From NCBI RefSeq assembly GCF_001027285.1, contig NZ_CP011509.1, positions 10,130,501 through 10,194,500 of the forward strand: 64,000 bases of DNA. Reading direction: 5' to 3'. This DNA comes from Archangium gephyra (GTDB lineage: Bacteria > Myxococcota > Myxococcia > Myxococcales > Myxococcaceae). How positions within the stretch are numbered: position 1 is the first letter of the stretch; each line of letters opens with the position of its first letter. The notes under the pieces are model-generated. The model saw only the letters and a list, made by a program, of their open reading frames with translations, did no database searches and had not been told where the DNA came from. The position numbers and the translations under genes are program-made. Positions 26,137 through 35,154 of the stretch are shown here, in pieces.

Positions 26137-27015
26137 TCAGAGGAAGGAATCCATCTGCTGCATCAGCCAGCTCGGATCATCCCACATGATGAAGTGCCGG
26201 GCGCGGTCCACCAGGGCGATGCGCACACCGGAGAGCCCCGCGTATTGGGACTGGAAGACCTGCTCGACGCTCGCCCGGGTGGCGCCCGGCGTCCCGGCCC
26301 AGCTCCCCATCACCAGCACCGGGGCATGGATGCGGCCCAGCTCCGGACGGAGGTCCGTGGTCATCATCTCGTAGAACGCCTGGCCGAGCGTCTGCCCCTC
26401 GGACTTCATCGACCAGTCCAGCGCGACCTCCACCTTCTCCTTGTCGGAGATGAGCGTGGGCAGGACGCGGCGCTGGTAGGCGCGGCGCTGATCCAACGGC
26501 TGGCTCATCAGCATGTTGCGGAAGTTGAGCGCCATCTCGTTCAAGGAGATGGGTGTCGCCGAGGGCTCGTTGGCGGCCGGGAGGAAGGGCAGGCTGTCCA
26601 CCACGACGAGCTGGCCCACCGCCTCGGGGTGCTCGGCCGCGAGCGACAGGGCGATGACGCCGCCCATGCTGTGGCCCACCACCACCGGCTTGTCGAGGTG
26701 GTGCGCCGCCACGTAGGCCGCGAGCTGCTCACGCACCAGCGGCATCACCGCGCCCTCCCCGCTCGCCGGGGCGCCCGCGAAACCGGCCAGCGTGAGGATG
26801 TGACACTCGAAGCGGTCCTGGTAGTGGGCGACGATTCCGTCCCAGACCTCGCCCGACGAGGCGAAGCCCGGGATGAGGATCATCGGCCGGCCGTGGCCGC
26901 GCACGTCCACGCGGAAGGCGGTGGGCGAGCCGGGCTCGGCGCGGACGGCCTGGCCAGCCGCGGTGCAGCCGATGCCGGCGAGCAGCAGGAAAGCGGAAAG
27001 GATGAGCTGACGCAT
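26137..27015 (-). CDS. alpha/beta hydrolase, lipoprotein
   Basis: A 292-residue hydrolase with lipobox LLAGIGC at residue about 17, so it is probably tethered to an envelope membrane. The fold is clear: oxyanion region MILIPGFASSGEVWD, nucleophile elbow GHSMGG (Ser of the triad), acid in the PVLVMGSWAG region, and histidine in ARHFIMWDDP. The substrate is unknown. It is transcribed just before a LytTR two-component pair and could be its target or sensor partner. GGAGAACTCC precedes the ATG. Confidence 0.88.
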   Translation of the reverse strand: MRQLILSAFLLLAGIGCTAAGQAVRAEPGSPTAFRVDVRGHGRPMILIPGFASSGEVWDGIVAHYQDRFECHILTLAGFAGAPASGEGAVMPLVREQLAAYVAAHHLDKPVVVGHSMGGVIALSLAAEHPEAVGQLVVVDSLPFLPAANEPSATPISLNEMALNFRNMLMSQPLDQRRAYQRRVLPTLISDKEKVEVALDWSMKSEGQTLGQAFYEMMTTDLRPELGRIHAPVLVMGSWAGTPGATRASVEQVFQSQYAGLSGVRIALVDRARHFIMWDDPSWLMQQMDSFL

Positions 27016-27188
27016 GGAGTTCTCCCTCTGGGGCCGTGAGGTGGCCCGTCGAGAGAGAAGGTACGGGCGGCGAGCCCCGGGGCGTCCGAATCGTGATGAG
27101 CGGACGCTGGGGCGGATGAGCGGCGGGGCTCCCGGGTGGACGGCACGGGCGGCGGGACGAGCGGGCCGGTGCCGCTCCGCGAGATGGC

Positions 27189-28961
27189 TTAGGGGAGACC
27201 CGGGATCGACCACTGCGCGCTGGGCTTGGACTTGTCGCCGTCCTTGGTCACATGGACGGTGCCGTCGTCGGCGTACCACATGTACTGCTTCCAATGCGTG
27301 TTCTGGATCGCCTTGCCGGAGGGCGCGTCCTCGATGACGTACTGGGAGTCGGTCGTCCCGTTCCAGAGCTTCACCTGGCCGCTCGAGCCGGCGGTGTAGC
27401 TGAGGAACAGCGTCGGCGCGTTGGTGGCGCGGAGGTATGCGCCCTGGTTCGGGTCCTTCCAGTTGCCGACGACGATGAGCTCGAGCGGCGCGTTGTTGCC
27501 AAGCTTGACGTACTGGTTGGCGGCGAGCGACTTGACGTAGATGCCCTTGGTCGTCTTCGCCGCCGCCAGGATCTGGACGCGCACGCCGGAGTCGGCCGGG
27601 TGTGGCGACGGCTTCCAACCGGACGGCACGGGCAGCCAGTCGGACGCGAAGTTGCCGAGCTTCCACTGCCAGTTGTAGGGCATGTTCGTCGACGCGTCCC
27701 AGAGGTCATCGTAGCCCGGCGTCGCTTCGATGTTGTACAGGCAGATCGCCTGCTCGCCCTCGAGCCACTCGTTGCGCTCCGCCGGGGTCTTCTGCGGCAC
27801 ATTGAGGGCGAGCATGCATGCACTCTGCGTCTGTCCCTGAAGCGACGAGTCGTTCGCGCCGCGGATCCAGGTCGGGCCCTGGTTGTCCACGTTGTCATAC
27901 CACGACGACATCTCGCTCTCGTCGAAGTGCATCCAGTTGTCCACCAGCGTCTGCGCCTCCTTCTTCGCCTTATCGGCGCGCCCGGACGCGGGCGTGCCCA
28001 TGGTGCGGATGAACGCGGCCCACAGATCCTTGCTCGCCTCCATCGCCACCAGCGCATTCACGCGCATGGCGCTCGGGAGATAGGTCGACCAGCCGGGCTT
28101 CCAACTCGCCGTCATGTTCCAGATCACGTCGCCGTTGGTGTAGTCGTTCGGCTTGGCGTGCGAGTGCTGCTCGGCCCCGTCCGCGCACAGGTAGCTCTTG
28201 ACCTGGCGGACCTTGGAGTAGTTGTCGTCGGGGGTGCGGACCACATGCTCGAGGCTGAACGAGTCCTGGAGCAGGTGCGCCGCGCGGCCGAGGAGGAAAT
28301 AGTTGCGGTCGACGGTGTACAGGGTGGTCGAGCCGCCGCCGTCCCAGCTCAGCATGCTGGTCGTGGGCGCGGTCGCCGCGGCGACGAAATAGTCGATGAA
28401 GCGCTGCTGCGCCTCCTTCGCGGCGTCGACGCCGCCCTTGCCGCCGACGTCGTCATAGCGGCGCATGAAATGGTCGTACTGCAGCTCGGCGGGCTCCTGC
28501 GCGACGGCGTCGAAACAGTTGTGCGAGCCGCTCATGGCGGCGGCGACGTTCATGCCGGTGATGTCCACCCACCGCTCACCGAGGATCGCGTCGAACACGA
28601 ACTCGTAGGTCGAGGCGTAGCGGTTCTCGCCGTTCTTCTGGCTCTTGATGCGCTTGACCTCCGCCTTGGACCCGGCGTCGCTGATGTCGAGGTTCTTCGC
28701 GAGTCCCTTGGAGAGCTTGCTGTCGCCCTTCCAGGTGAGCCGCGGGTCCTTCGGATCCTTCGGAACCTTCGGATCGGTGCCAAGCAAGAGCTCGATGGCC
28801 GCGCGCCGGGTGAGCCATTCATGGCCCATGGGGATGCTGTTGCCGAGGCCGCCGAAGCTCACGCCGCTCTGGGTGAACGCGCGTGCCGTCAACGGCAGCG
28901 AGAGCGCCGCGGCGAGGCCGACGAGCGCGAAACGGATGGGGGCGAATCGGTGCTTGTCCAT
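27189..28961 (-). CDS. secreted zinc-dependent phospholipase-C-like protein
   Basis: A 590-residue exported protein (signal RFALVGLAAALSLPLTARA). The N-terminal half carries histidine/aspartate-rich helices that resemble the zinc-dependent phospholipase C / S1-P1 nuclease fold: GHEWLTRRAAIELLLG, YFLLGRAAHLLQDSFSLEHV (H-x3-D-x4-E) and EQHSHAKPND. About residues 450-590 look like a separate beta-rich C-terminal domain. It may cleave phospholipids outside the cell, as alpha-toxin-like enzymes do; the exact metal ligands cannot be proven by eye. GGAGGATCC precedes the ATG. Confidence 0.65.
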   Translation of the reverse strand: MDKHRFAPIRFALVGLAAALSLPLTARAFTQSGVSFGGLGNSIPMGHEWLTRRAAIELLLGTDPKVPKDPKDPRLTWKGDSKLSKGLAKNLDISDAGSKAEVKRIKSQKNGENRYASTYEFVFDAILGERWVDITGMNVAAAMSGSHNCFDAVAQEPAELQYDHFMRRYDDVGGKGGVDAAKEAQQRFIDYFVAAATAPTTSMLSWDGGGSTTLYTVDRNYFLLGRAAHLLQDSFSLEHVVRTPDDNYSKVRQVKSYLCADGAEQHSHAKPNDYTNGDVIWNMTASWKPGWSTYLPSAMRVNALVAMEASKDLWAAFIRTMGTPASGRADKAKKEAQTLVDNWMHFDESEMSSWYDNVDNQGPTWIRGANDSSLQGQTQSACMLALNVPQKTPAERNEWLEGEQAICLYNIEATPGYDDLWDASTNMPYNWQWKLGNFASDWLPVPSGWKPSPHPADSGVRVQILAAAKTTKGIYVKSLAANQYVKLGNNAPLELIVVGNWKDPNQGAYLRATNAPTLFLSYTAGSSGQVKLWNGTTDSQYVIEDAPSGKAIQNTHWKQYMWYADDGTVHVTKDGDKSKPSAQWSIPGLP

Positions 28962-29037
28962 GGATCCTCCACGTACGCTCGTTGTGAGCGCCCAGTCTTA
29001 TACTTCGACTTGCGCCGATCACTTCGGTTTCAGGCGT

Positions 29038-29460
29038 CTACGGAGCCCTCTTCCTTCGCGCTCCCATCGCTCCAGACGCGGCGGCCCGCAGGATGCGGCG
29101 GAAGGTGGGGCATTCCATGTGGCTCGGCGCGGGGCAGGCCGCGGCGTGCCGGAGGCCGTCGCGCATGGCGCTGAGTTCGCGGATCGTCCTGTCCAGCTCC
29201 TCCGCCTTGGCCGCGAGCATCCGCCGGTCGATGCGCGGCCGCCCGTCCGGCGCGAACATCCGCGCGAGCTCATCGAGCGAGAAGCCGGCGACACGCCCCA
29301 GCGCGATCATCGCCAGCCGTTCCAGCACGTCGGGCTCGAACAGACGGCGCAGGCCCCGCCTGCCGATCGAGGCGATCAGCCCCTTTTCCTCATAGAACCG
29401 CAGCGTCGAGGCCGGAACGCCGGACCGCTTCGCCACCTCGGTGATGTCCAGAGCGCTCAC
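29038..29460 (-). CDS. MerR-family regulator
   Basis: A 140-residue regulator. The N-terminal winged helix is typical (LDITEVAKRSGVPASTLRFY followed by EEKGLI), the dimerisation helix follows, and the C terminus holds two cysteines (HAAACPAPSHMECPTFRRIL) that could bind a metal or sense redox. I chose the GTG at 29460 (SALDITEVAK) because the upstream frame runs through the operator. It is transcribed away from a methyltransferase gene, with a SoxR-like dyad in the shared promoter region, so it very probably controls that gene and itself. Confidence 0.85.
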   Translation of the reverse strand: MSALDITEVAKRSGVPASTLRFYEEKGLIASIGRRGLRRLFEPDVLERLAMIALGRVAGFSLDELARMFAPDGRPRIDRRMLAAKAEELDRTIRELSAMRDGLRHAAACPAPSHMECPTFRRILRAAASGAMGARRKRAP

Positions 29461-29464
29461 CCGC

Positions 29465-29495
29465 TTGACCTCAAGTCGACTTGAAGTGGCACAGT
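29465..29495 (+). promoter_or_regulatory. MerR/SoxR-type promoter and operator
   Basis: A near-perfect dyad, ACCTCAAGT (29468-29476), two bases, ACTTGAAGT (29479-29487), matches the SoxR box consensus with one arm mismatch. It lies between TTGACC (29465-29470) as -35 and CACAGT (29490-29495) as a weak -10, spaced 19 bp. The long spacer is the hallmark of promoters that MerR proteins untwist. It points toward the methyltransferase gene at 29536. Confidence 0.75.
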
Positions 29496-29535
29496 ACGGC
29501 TTTCGATTCTTGAAGGCACTCAAAAGGAGACGCTC

Positions 29536-30414
29536 ATGAGTGGCACGCGGCAGACCGGTGACGAGCAGACGAAGCTCTGGAATGGCCTCGCTGGACGCGC
29601 CTGGGTCGAGGAGCAGGAGTTGCTCGACCAGCTATTCAAGCCGTTTGAAGAGCTGCTCGCCGGAGCGGTCTCCGCTGGCTCCGGGCGCCAGGTGCTCGAC
29701 GTCGGCTGCGGTACGGGCAGCACGACGCTCGCCGTCGCGCGGCAGCTCGGCGCGAAGGGCCGCTGCGTGGGCATCGACATCTCGGAGCCGATGATCACCG
29801 CCGCCCGGGCCCGCGCTGAACGGGAAGGCACGCCGGCGAGCTTCATCCGCGCCAACGCGCAAGACCACGCCTTCGAGCCCGAGAGCTTCGACCTGCTCAT
29901 TTCGCGCTTCGGCGTCATGTTCTTCGACGACTCCGTCCGCGCCTTCGCGAACCTGAGGCGAGCCGCGAAGGACGGCGCCGAATCGCGGTTCATCGCCTGG
30001 CGGAGTCCCTCGGAGAATCCGTTCATGACGACGGCCGAGCGCGCCGCGGCACCGCTCCTGCCGAACCTCCCCGTCCGCCAGCCGGACGCGCCGGGGCAGT
30101 TCGCCTTCGCGGACCAGCGCCGGGTCCACCGCATTCTGGAGGAAAGCGGCTGGGCGGGGATCGACATCCAGCCAATCGATGTGGCCTGCACCCTGCCCGA
30201 GAAGGAGCTGGTCCGTTACCTGACCCGGCTCGGGCCCCTCGGCCTGATTCTTCAAGAGGCGGACGACCGGACTCGCACCCAGGTCATCGAAACGGTCCGC
30301 GCCGCTTTCGAGCCCTATGTGCACGGAGCGGAAGTCCGCTTCACCGCGGCCTGTTGGATGATCGGCGCCCGAGCACTGTCCATGCACCTCGGGCGCGACA
30401 AAGCCCTACGATAG
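29536..30414 (+). CDS. SAM-dependent methyltransferase under MerR control
   Basis: A 292-residue class I methyltransferase: motif I VLDVGCGTGSTTLAVARQLG at about residue 54, then GIDISEPMI, ANAQDHAF and DLLISRFGVMFF. The tail resembles the Methyltransf_25/UbiE-like enzymes found in secondary metabolism. AAAAGGAGACGC precedes the ATG. It follows a SoxR-like operator and lies 43 bp upstream of a P450 gene, so the two are probably co-transcribed and may modify, or detoxify, the same small molecule. Confidence 0.88.
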   Translation: MSGTRQTGDEQTKLWNGLAGRAWVEEQELLDQLFKPFEELLAGAVSAGSGRQVLDVGCGTGSTTLAVARQLGAKGRCVGIDISEPMITAARARAEREGTPASFIRANAQDHAFEPESFDLLISRFGVMFFDDSVRAFANLRRAAKDGAESRFIAWRSPSENPFMTTAERAAAPLLPNLPVRQPDAPGQFAFADQRRVHRILEESGWAGIDIQPIDVACTLPEKELVRYLTRLGPLGLILQEADDRTRTQVIETVRAAFEPYVHGAEVRFTAACWMIGARALSMHLGRDKALR

Positions 30415-30457
30415 GTCTGCCACCCGGCAGTTCCCACCGACCCCGAGGAAACCGAGC

Positions 30458-31732
30458 ATGAGCGCTGCGCCACCGGAAGCACCCACCGCCCACCCCACCG
30501 CGGCCATTGGTCAGGACTACAACCCGTTCGATCCCGCCTTCCAGAGCAACCCCTACCCCTTCTATGCCCGTGCTCGGAACGAGGCGCCCGTCGCCTATTG
30601 CCCGCAGTTCAATGTCTGGGCCGTGACGAGCCATGAGCTGATCACCCACGTCCTGAAGAGTCCAACCCTCTTCTCCTCGCTCCACAACCTGGAGTACACG
30701 GTGGTCCTGCCCGCGGAGATCGAGGCCCTGCTCGCAACGGGCCATTACCCCCACGCGCCGGGCTTGTTCAACAACGACCCGCCGGGCCACACCCGCGTGC
30801 GTGCGTTGTTCAGCAAGGCCTTCACCGCCCAGCGGGTCGCGGAAATGGAAGCGGGCATCCGGACGCTGACCGAGGGCCTCGTCGAGCAGTTCGCCCATCA
30901 GGGACACGTCGACCTGGTGGCGGGCCTGGCGCATCCCCTGCCCATGACGGTGATCGCCGACCTGCTGGGCGTGCCACGTGAGGACATGCACCGCGTCAAG
31001 CAGTGGCATGACAGCTGGATGACGCTCTTCAGCCCCCAGACGCCCTTGGAGGAGCAGCGGGTCGCGGCCCGAAGCTGCGTCGACTACCAGAACTACTACG
31101 CTGGCCTGCTCGCGGACCGTGCCGCCCATCCCACCGGGGACCTGACGACGGCGCTCGTCCAGGCCCGGGTGGACGGGGAGAATCCCTTCACGGCCGCGGA
31201 GATGATTTCCCAGATGATGATTCTGCTGAGCGCGGGCCACGAGACGACCACGAGCCTCATCAGCAGTCTGCTGTACAACCTGTTGCGGAACCCCGAGCAA
31301 TGGCAGGCGGTACGGGATGACCCGAAGCTGCTCGAGGCGGCTATCGAGGAGACCGTGCGCTTCACCTCTCCGGTGCAGATGGAGCCCCGCGTCGCCAAGA
31401 AGGACACGGAGCTGGGCGGAGTCGCGATCCCCCAGGGGGCGCGCTTGAATATCATCTACGGCTCGGGCAACCGCGATGAGCGGGCGTTCCCGGACCCGGA
31501 GACCTTCAACGTCCATCGTCCGCAGCCGGCCCGGCATATGGGCTTCGGCTGGGGCATCCACTTCTGCATTGGCGCGCCCCTGGCCCGGCTCGAGGCCCGC
31601 GTCGCCCTCGAGGTGCTCCGCGAGCGGCTGCCCCACCTGCGCCTCGCGCCCGGCTTCATGCCCGAGTACGAGCCCAGCTTCTTCTTCCGTGCGCTGAAGA
31701 AGCTGGAGCTCGTCTGGGACAGCCAGGCGTAA
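30458..31732 (+). CDS. cytochrome P450
   Basis: A 424-residue soluble bacterial P450. The I-helix oxygen-binding motif is SAGHETTTS, the ExxR is ETVRF, and the heme-binding loop is GFGWGIHFCIGAPLARLEA with the cysteine ligand at C370. FNNDPPGHTRVRALFSKAF is the typical B-C region of bacterial class I P450s, which need ferredoxin partners. No redox partner gene is nearby. GAGGAAACCGAGC precedes the ATG. It is likely one unit with the methyltransferase upstream. Confidence 0.93.
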   Translation: MSAAPPEAPTAHPTAAIGQDYNPFDPAFQSNPYPFYARARNEAPVAYCPQFNVWAVTSHELITHVLKSPTLFSSLHNLEYTVVLPAEIEALLATGHYPHAPGLFNNDPPGHTRVRALFSKAFTAQRVAEMEAGIRTLTEGLVEQFAHQGHVDLVAGLAHPLPMTVIADLLGVPREDMHRVKQWHDSWMTLFSPQTPLEEQRVAARSCVDYQNYYAGLLADRAAHPTGDLTTALVQARVDGENPFTAAEMISQMMILLSAGHETTTSLISSLLYNLLRNPEQWQAVRDDPKLLEAAIEETVRFTSPVQMEPRVAKKDTELGGVAIPQGARLNIIYGSGNRDERAFPDPETFNVHRPQPARHMGFGWGIHFCIGAPLARLEARVALEVLRERLPHLRLAPGFMPEYEPSFFFRALKKLELVWDSQA

Positions 31733-31760
31733 GCGGCACGCCCAGGGCAGGCCCACCGCG

Positions 31761-32408
31761 TCACTGCAGCAGGAACGTGTTCGACGTGACCACGTGTCCG
31801 GCGATGTCGGTGACGCGGATGGCCATGTCCGCCAGCGTGGAGTCGACCACGACCTGCTGCGTGAGCACCCCGTCCACGAAGGGCTCGCTCACCCGCGGAC
31901 CGACGGAGCTGCCAACCCCGGTCTCCAGGCGCACGTTGCCGCGGAACGCCGCCGCGCCAGCGCCGGTCGCGCGCACCGTCAGCGTGAAGGGCACCAGGCG
32001 CTTCTGCGGGCCGATGGGATCGATGGTGTAGCCCTCCGGCCACTCCCCCTCGACGACGGTGAGGCCGCCCGGGCGCTCGGCGGTGCGGCCATCCCCGAGC
32101 GTCACCTTCACGGTGTAGCTGCCGGGCGCGAGCACCGACGGAACACGGGTGGAGATGACGCCCTCGGGCGAGACGGCGAGCGTGGGCACCTCGAGCGTTC
32201 CGATGCGTACCGACACCCGGGTGTCCACCTCGAGGGTCCCCTTGCTGTAGTCCACCGTCGCGGGAAGGATCAGCTCGGTGTCGAGGGCGAGGGCCGTGGC
32301 CTCGCTCGCGCGCATCTCCGGCGGCGAGACCGAGCGGATGACGGGCTCCGGCCAGTCCTGGCAGGCCAGGAGCAAGAGCGGCGCGGCGAGGGAGACGAGC
32401 TTTCTCAT
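31761..32408 (-). CDS. IPT/TIG-like lipoprotein
   Basis: A 215-residue lipoprotein (signal SLAAPLLLLAC, cysteine at about residue 16). The mature part starts PVIRSVSPPEMRAS and contains VPSVLAPGSYTVKVTLGDGR, a pattern of IPT/TIG or other Ig-like domains. It probably has two such domains. Its ATG overlaps the stop of the outer-membrane protein gene by four bases (ATGA), so the pair is coupled and may work together in the envelope. Confidence 0.75.
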   Translation of the reverse strand: MRKLVSLAAPLLLLACQDWPEPVIRSVSPPEMRASEATALALDTELILPATVDYSKGTLEVDTRVSVRIGTLEVPTLAVSPEGVISTRVPSVLAPGSYTVKVTLGDGRTAERPGGLTVVEGEWPEGYTIDPIGPQKRLVPFTLTVRATGAGAAAFRGNVRLETGVGSSVGPRVSEPFVDGVLTQQVVVDSTLADMAIRVTDIAGHVVTSNTFLLQ

Positions 32409-33070
32409 GGCAATTGATACCTCACACCGAGGAGCCCCTGCACACCCGTCGAGAGCCCGGAGACGAAGGGGATGTACGCCTCGCCGAACCCCACCCGCCC
32501 GTCGAGGAACGGCTCGAATGCCCCAAACGGGAAGCGAAGCTGGGCCCCCGCGAGCAGCTCCCAGCCGAGCGCCGAGCGCACGGAGCTCGCGGAGAAGTCG
32601 CTCGAGAGGTGGTGCAGCGCCAGGAGCGGCCCCACGCCGACGCGCACGTCCACGCCCAGGTGTGTCATCCGCACGAGGTTCATCCGCCCGGCCGCGAGGA
32701 CTGGGACGGAGTGCATGGCGGAGACCGCCACTCCAGCGCCGGGGATGTTCGACTTGAAGCGCGCCAGCCGCCAGCCGAGCTCCACATCGATGGAGAAGCG
32801 GCCCCAGCCGGGTGGCGTCAGGGTGAGCTGGGCGGAGCCCTGGGGGCCGCGGTTGAAGCCACCGCCGTGGAACGCGCCACCCGCGAGCGCGAGGGAATAG
32901 CGCAGCTCCTCAGCGGGCTTCGTCGCGGCCGGAGGGGGCTCGGGGCTCGCCTCCCGCGGAGGAGCCGGAGGAGCCTTCGGCTTCTTGCGGGTGGTTCCGC
33001 GAGAGGGAGCCTCGGGAGCAGCCACGGCCGCGGAAGAGCAGAGCAGGAAGAGGAGTGCGAACCAGCGCAT
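32405..33070 (-). CDS. outer-membrane beta-barrel-like protein
   Basis: A 221-residue protein with a signal peptide (MRWFALLFLLCSSAAVAA) and a Lys/Pro-rich hinge (KKPKAPPAPPREASPEPPPA). Residues about 55-221 are repeated amphipathic strands (YSLALAGGAFHGGG; FSIDVELGWRLARF; VDVRVGVGPLLAL; ELLAGAQLRFPFG; GVQGLLGVRYQLP), typical of an eight-stranded barrel. It has no named family. The translationally coupled downstream lipoprotein suggests a two-protein envelope complex. Confidence 0.75.
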   Translation of the reverse strand: MRWFALLFLLCSSAAVAAPEAPSRGTTRKKPKAPPAPPREASPEPPPAATKPAEELRYSLALAGGAFHGGGFNRGPQGSAQLTLTPPGWGRFSIDVELGWRLARFKSNIPGAGVAVSAMHSVPVLAAGRMNLVRMTHLGVDVRVGVGPLLALHHLSSDFSASSVRSALGWELLAGAQLRFPFGAFEPFLDGRVGFGEAYIPFVSGLSTGVQGLLGVRYQLP

Positions 33071-33211
33071 GGAGCAGGCGGTCCTCGGGGGCGAGTGCTG
33101 CGGACGCGGAAGAAGAGAACCCCAGCGGCGGGCGGTTGTCGAGCCCCTTCGCGCCCCGCGCGTCGGCGAGCGAATATGGGAATATACATGGCTGAATCGA
33201 GGAGAACCCTG

Positions 33212-34687
33212 GTGAACGACTTCCATTCGAACCGAATGCTCGCCCCGCTGTTCCTGCTCCTGGCCGCCGTGACCTCGTCCGGGCCGGCCCTCGCGCTCTC
33301 CCCGCCCTACCGCGCGCAGAGCATCAACCGCGACTTCCACCGCTTCCACGACGCCTATTACGTGGTTCAGCACAACACCTACGAGCATGGCGCGAGCCTG
33401 ACGGGCTGGCTGGACGCTGGCCTGCGCTCGGTCGAGCTGGATGTGATCGACGTCGGAGATTGGGAGCTGGACGCGAACGGCCCCTATGTCAGCCACGACG
33501 ACAATGTCGGCGACCGCAACTGCTCGGGCAACCCCGACCGGCTGGGACACTGCCTGCGCGACATCGTGAGCTGGCTCGACGCGAACCCCTCCAGCGAGCC
33601 GATCCTCGTCTTCATCGACATGAAGACCTCGACCAACATCGTCGCCGACTGGAACGCCGAGGAGGTCTATTTCCTCGACCAGAAGGTGCGAGAGATCCTC
33701 GGCTGGAGGATGTACACCGGCGACGAGCTGTATCGCTTCGCCACCGGCTCCGATTACTGGCCCGGCGCCAGGAGCCTGCGGCAAGCCGTCAGCGAGCAGG
33801 GCTGGCCGCTGATGCGTGACCTGACCGGCAGGATCATCGTGGCCTACACCGGCGGCGTCATCGGCTACGCCAACCAGACCCAGAGCGATGGCATCAACCA
33901 CATCATGTCGCAGCCGGGCCGCCGCCTGCCCCATGGCTTCTTCTGCCCGGACGTCGAGACGGACACGTACGAGTTGGTGCCCGGCGGCACGGTGGACGGC
34001 ATGTCGTGGAGCAGCTCGCAACAGGCCGTGTGCAGCAACCTGAAAGCGCGCGACCACTACCAGCTCACCGCCAACACGTCCGCCACACACCACCAGCTGA
34101 TCCACCTGTGGGGCAACCACGTCTACAACAACGATCAGTATGTCTATAATTACATCGCCGTCGCCCACGGCATCACGGCGATCGGTCGCGACGCCAACGC
34201 CACCAGCACCTTCAACGGAGCGCTCCCCCTGGTGGGCGTGCGCCGCTCGCTGCCGGGGTACTTCGAGCTACGCCCGTCCCACGCGTCCTACAAGTGCATG
34301 GACGTCAGTGGCTCGGGCACCAGCAACGGCACGAAGATCCAGCTGTGGGACTGCAACGGCAGCGGCGCCCAGCACTTCGTCTACACCGCCGAGGGCCAGC
34401 TCCGGCCCAGGCACGTCAACACCTCCTGCACCGACATCAGCGGCGGCGACGCGGGCAGCAACACCACGGTCCACCTGTGGGGCTGCGACGGCGGCAACAG
34501 CGAGAAGTGGGTGATGGATCCGAACGGCTTCGTGCGCAGCTACGACAATGGACAGGCCTACTGCCTGGCCGTCTACAACAGCGGCACCGCGAACGGCACG
34601 AGGTTCGTCACCTCGCCCTGCAGCTACTCGAGCAACAAGCTGTTCACGCTCCAGCCAGTGCCCGACTGGGTGCAGACCCAGTTCTAG
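33212..34687 (+). CDS. secreted PI-PLC-like phosphodiesterase with ricin B lectin domain
   Basis: A 491-residue exported enzyme (signal MLAPLFLLLAAVTSSGPALA). The catalytic part resembles the PLC-like/GDPD superfamily: the first histidine in QHNTYEHGAS, an acidic strand LRSVELDVID, and the second histidine in YVSHDDNVGD. Residues about 355-485 are a ricin-type beta-trefoil (KCMDVSGSGTSNGTKIQLWD, then VHLWGCDGGNSEKW). The enzyme may act on phosphoinositides or glycolipids with a sugar-binding module for targeting. GTG at 33212 was chosen because AGGAG lies seven bases before it; two upstream ATGs lack ribosome sites. Confidence 0.82.
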   Translation: MNDFHSNRMLAPLFLLLAAVTSSGPALALSPPYRAQSINRDFHRFHDAYYVVQHNTYEHGASLTGWLDAGLRSVELDVIDVGDWELDANGPYVSHDDNVGDRNCSGNPDRLGHCLRDIVSWLDANPSSEPILVFIDMKTSTNIVADWNAEEVYFLDQKVREILGWRMYTGDELYRFATGSDYWPGARSLRQAVSEQGWPLMRDLTGRIIVAYTGGVIGYANQTQSDGINHIMSQPGRRLPHGFFCPDVETDTYELVPGGTVDGMSWSSSQQAVCSNLKARDHYQLTANTSATHHQLIHLWGNHVYNNDQYVYNYIAVAHGITAIGRDANATSTFNGALPLVGVRRSLPGYFELRPSHASYKCMDVSGSGTSNGTKIQLWDCNGSGAQHFVYTAEGQLRPRHVNTSCTDISGGDAGSNTTVHLWGCDGGNSEKWVMDPNGFVRSYDNGQAYCLAVYNSGTANGTRFVTSPCSYSSNKLFTLQPVPDWVQTQF

Positions 34688-35154
34688 TGACTCCGGCTCC
34701 CCGAGGTACACAGCCGGTGGCCTCGGGGTGACCGGCTTTACTCCCTTTCTTTTTTCTTATACTTTGACACCGCTCATCCGGCCGTTTGTACTGCAACTCT
34801 TGTGGTTGGAATTGAATTTTCCCACCACACCTGTATGTTTGATACGGGTTTCCCGCGGGTGACCGAAGACAGAACACCTCCGTCTGGGAATCGGACGTCG
34901 AGGGAGTCTGTCTTCAACCGCTGGAAAGTCCCGGGGGTTTCCCGGGGAACGCCAGGGCTCTTTACACGGGGCCGCCGCCGAACTGGAGCATCCATGTTCC
35001 AGGGGTAATCTGGTTATTCAAGCCAAACCCTTGTTTTCAGAGGTGCGGGTTTCTTGGCCCGGAGGTTGCTGAGGGGACGCGGCGCGTGGCCGAGGCTGGT
35101 CTCCAGGCGGACCACGTCAAACCCCTACGCTGTTCCCCCGAAAGAGGAATCCCC
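34688..35154. other. 467-bp intergenic region, AT-richer in the first half
   Basis: No convincing gene is seen. It starts with the terminator-like hairpin listed separately and a T-rich stretch near 34738-34760, followed by AT-richer DNA to about 34870. The last 40 bp before the M57 protease gene hold its ribosome site (AAAGAGGAATCCCC). A promoter is expected here, but I cannot place it. Confidence 0.5.
34699..34728 (+). terminator. terminator-like hairpin downstream of the PI-PLC gene
   Basis: CCCCGAGG (34699-34706) pairs perfectly with CCTCGGGG (34721-34728) across a 14-base loop, and a T-rich stretch (TTTACTCCCTTTC, then T runs) follows from 34738. It lies 12 bp after the stop codon. Confidence 0.6.
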
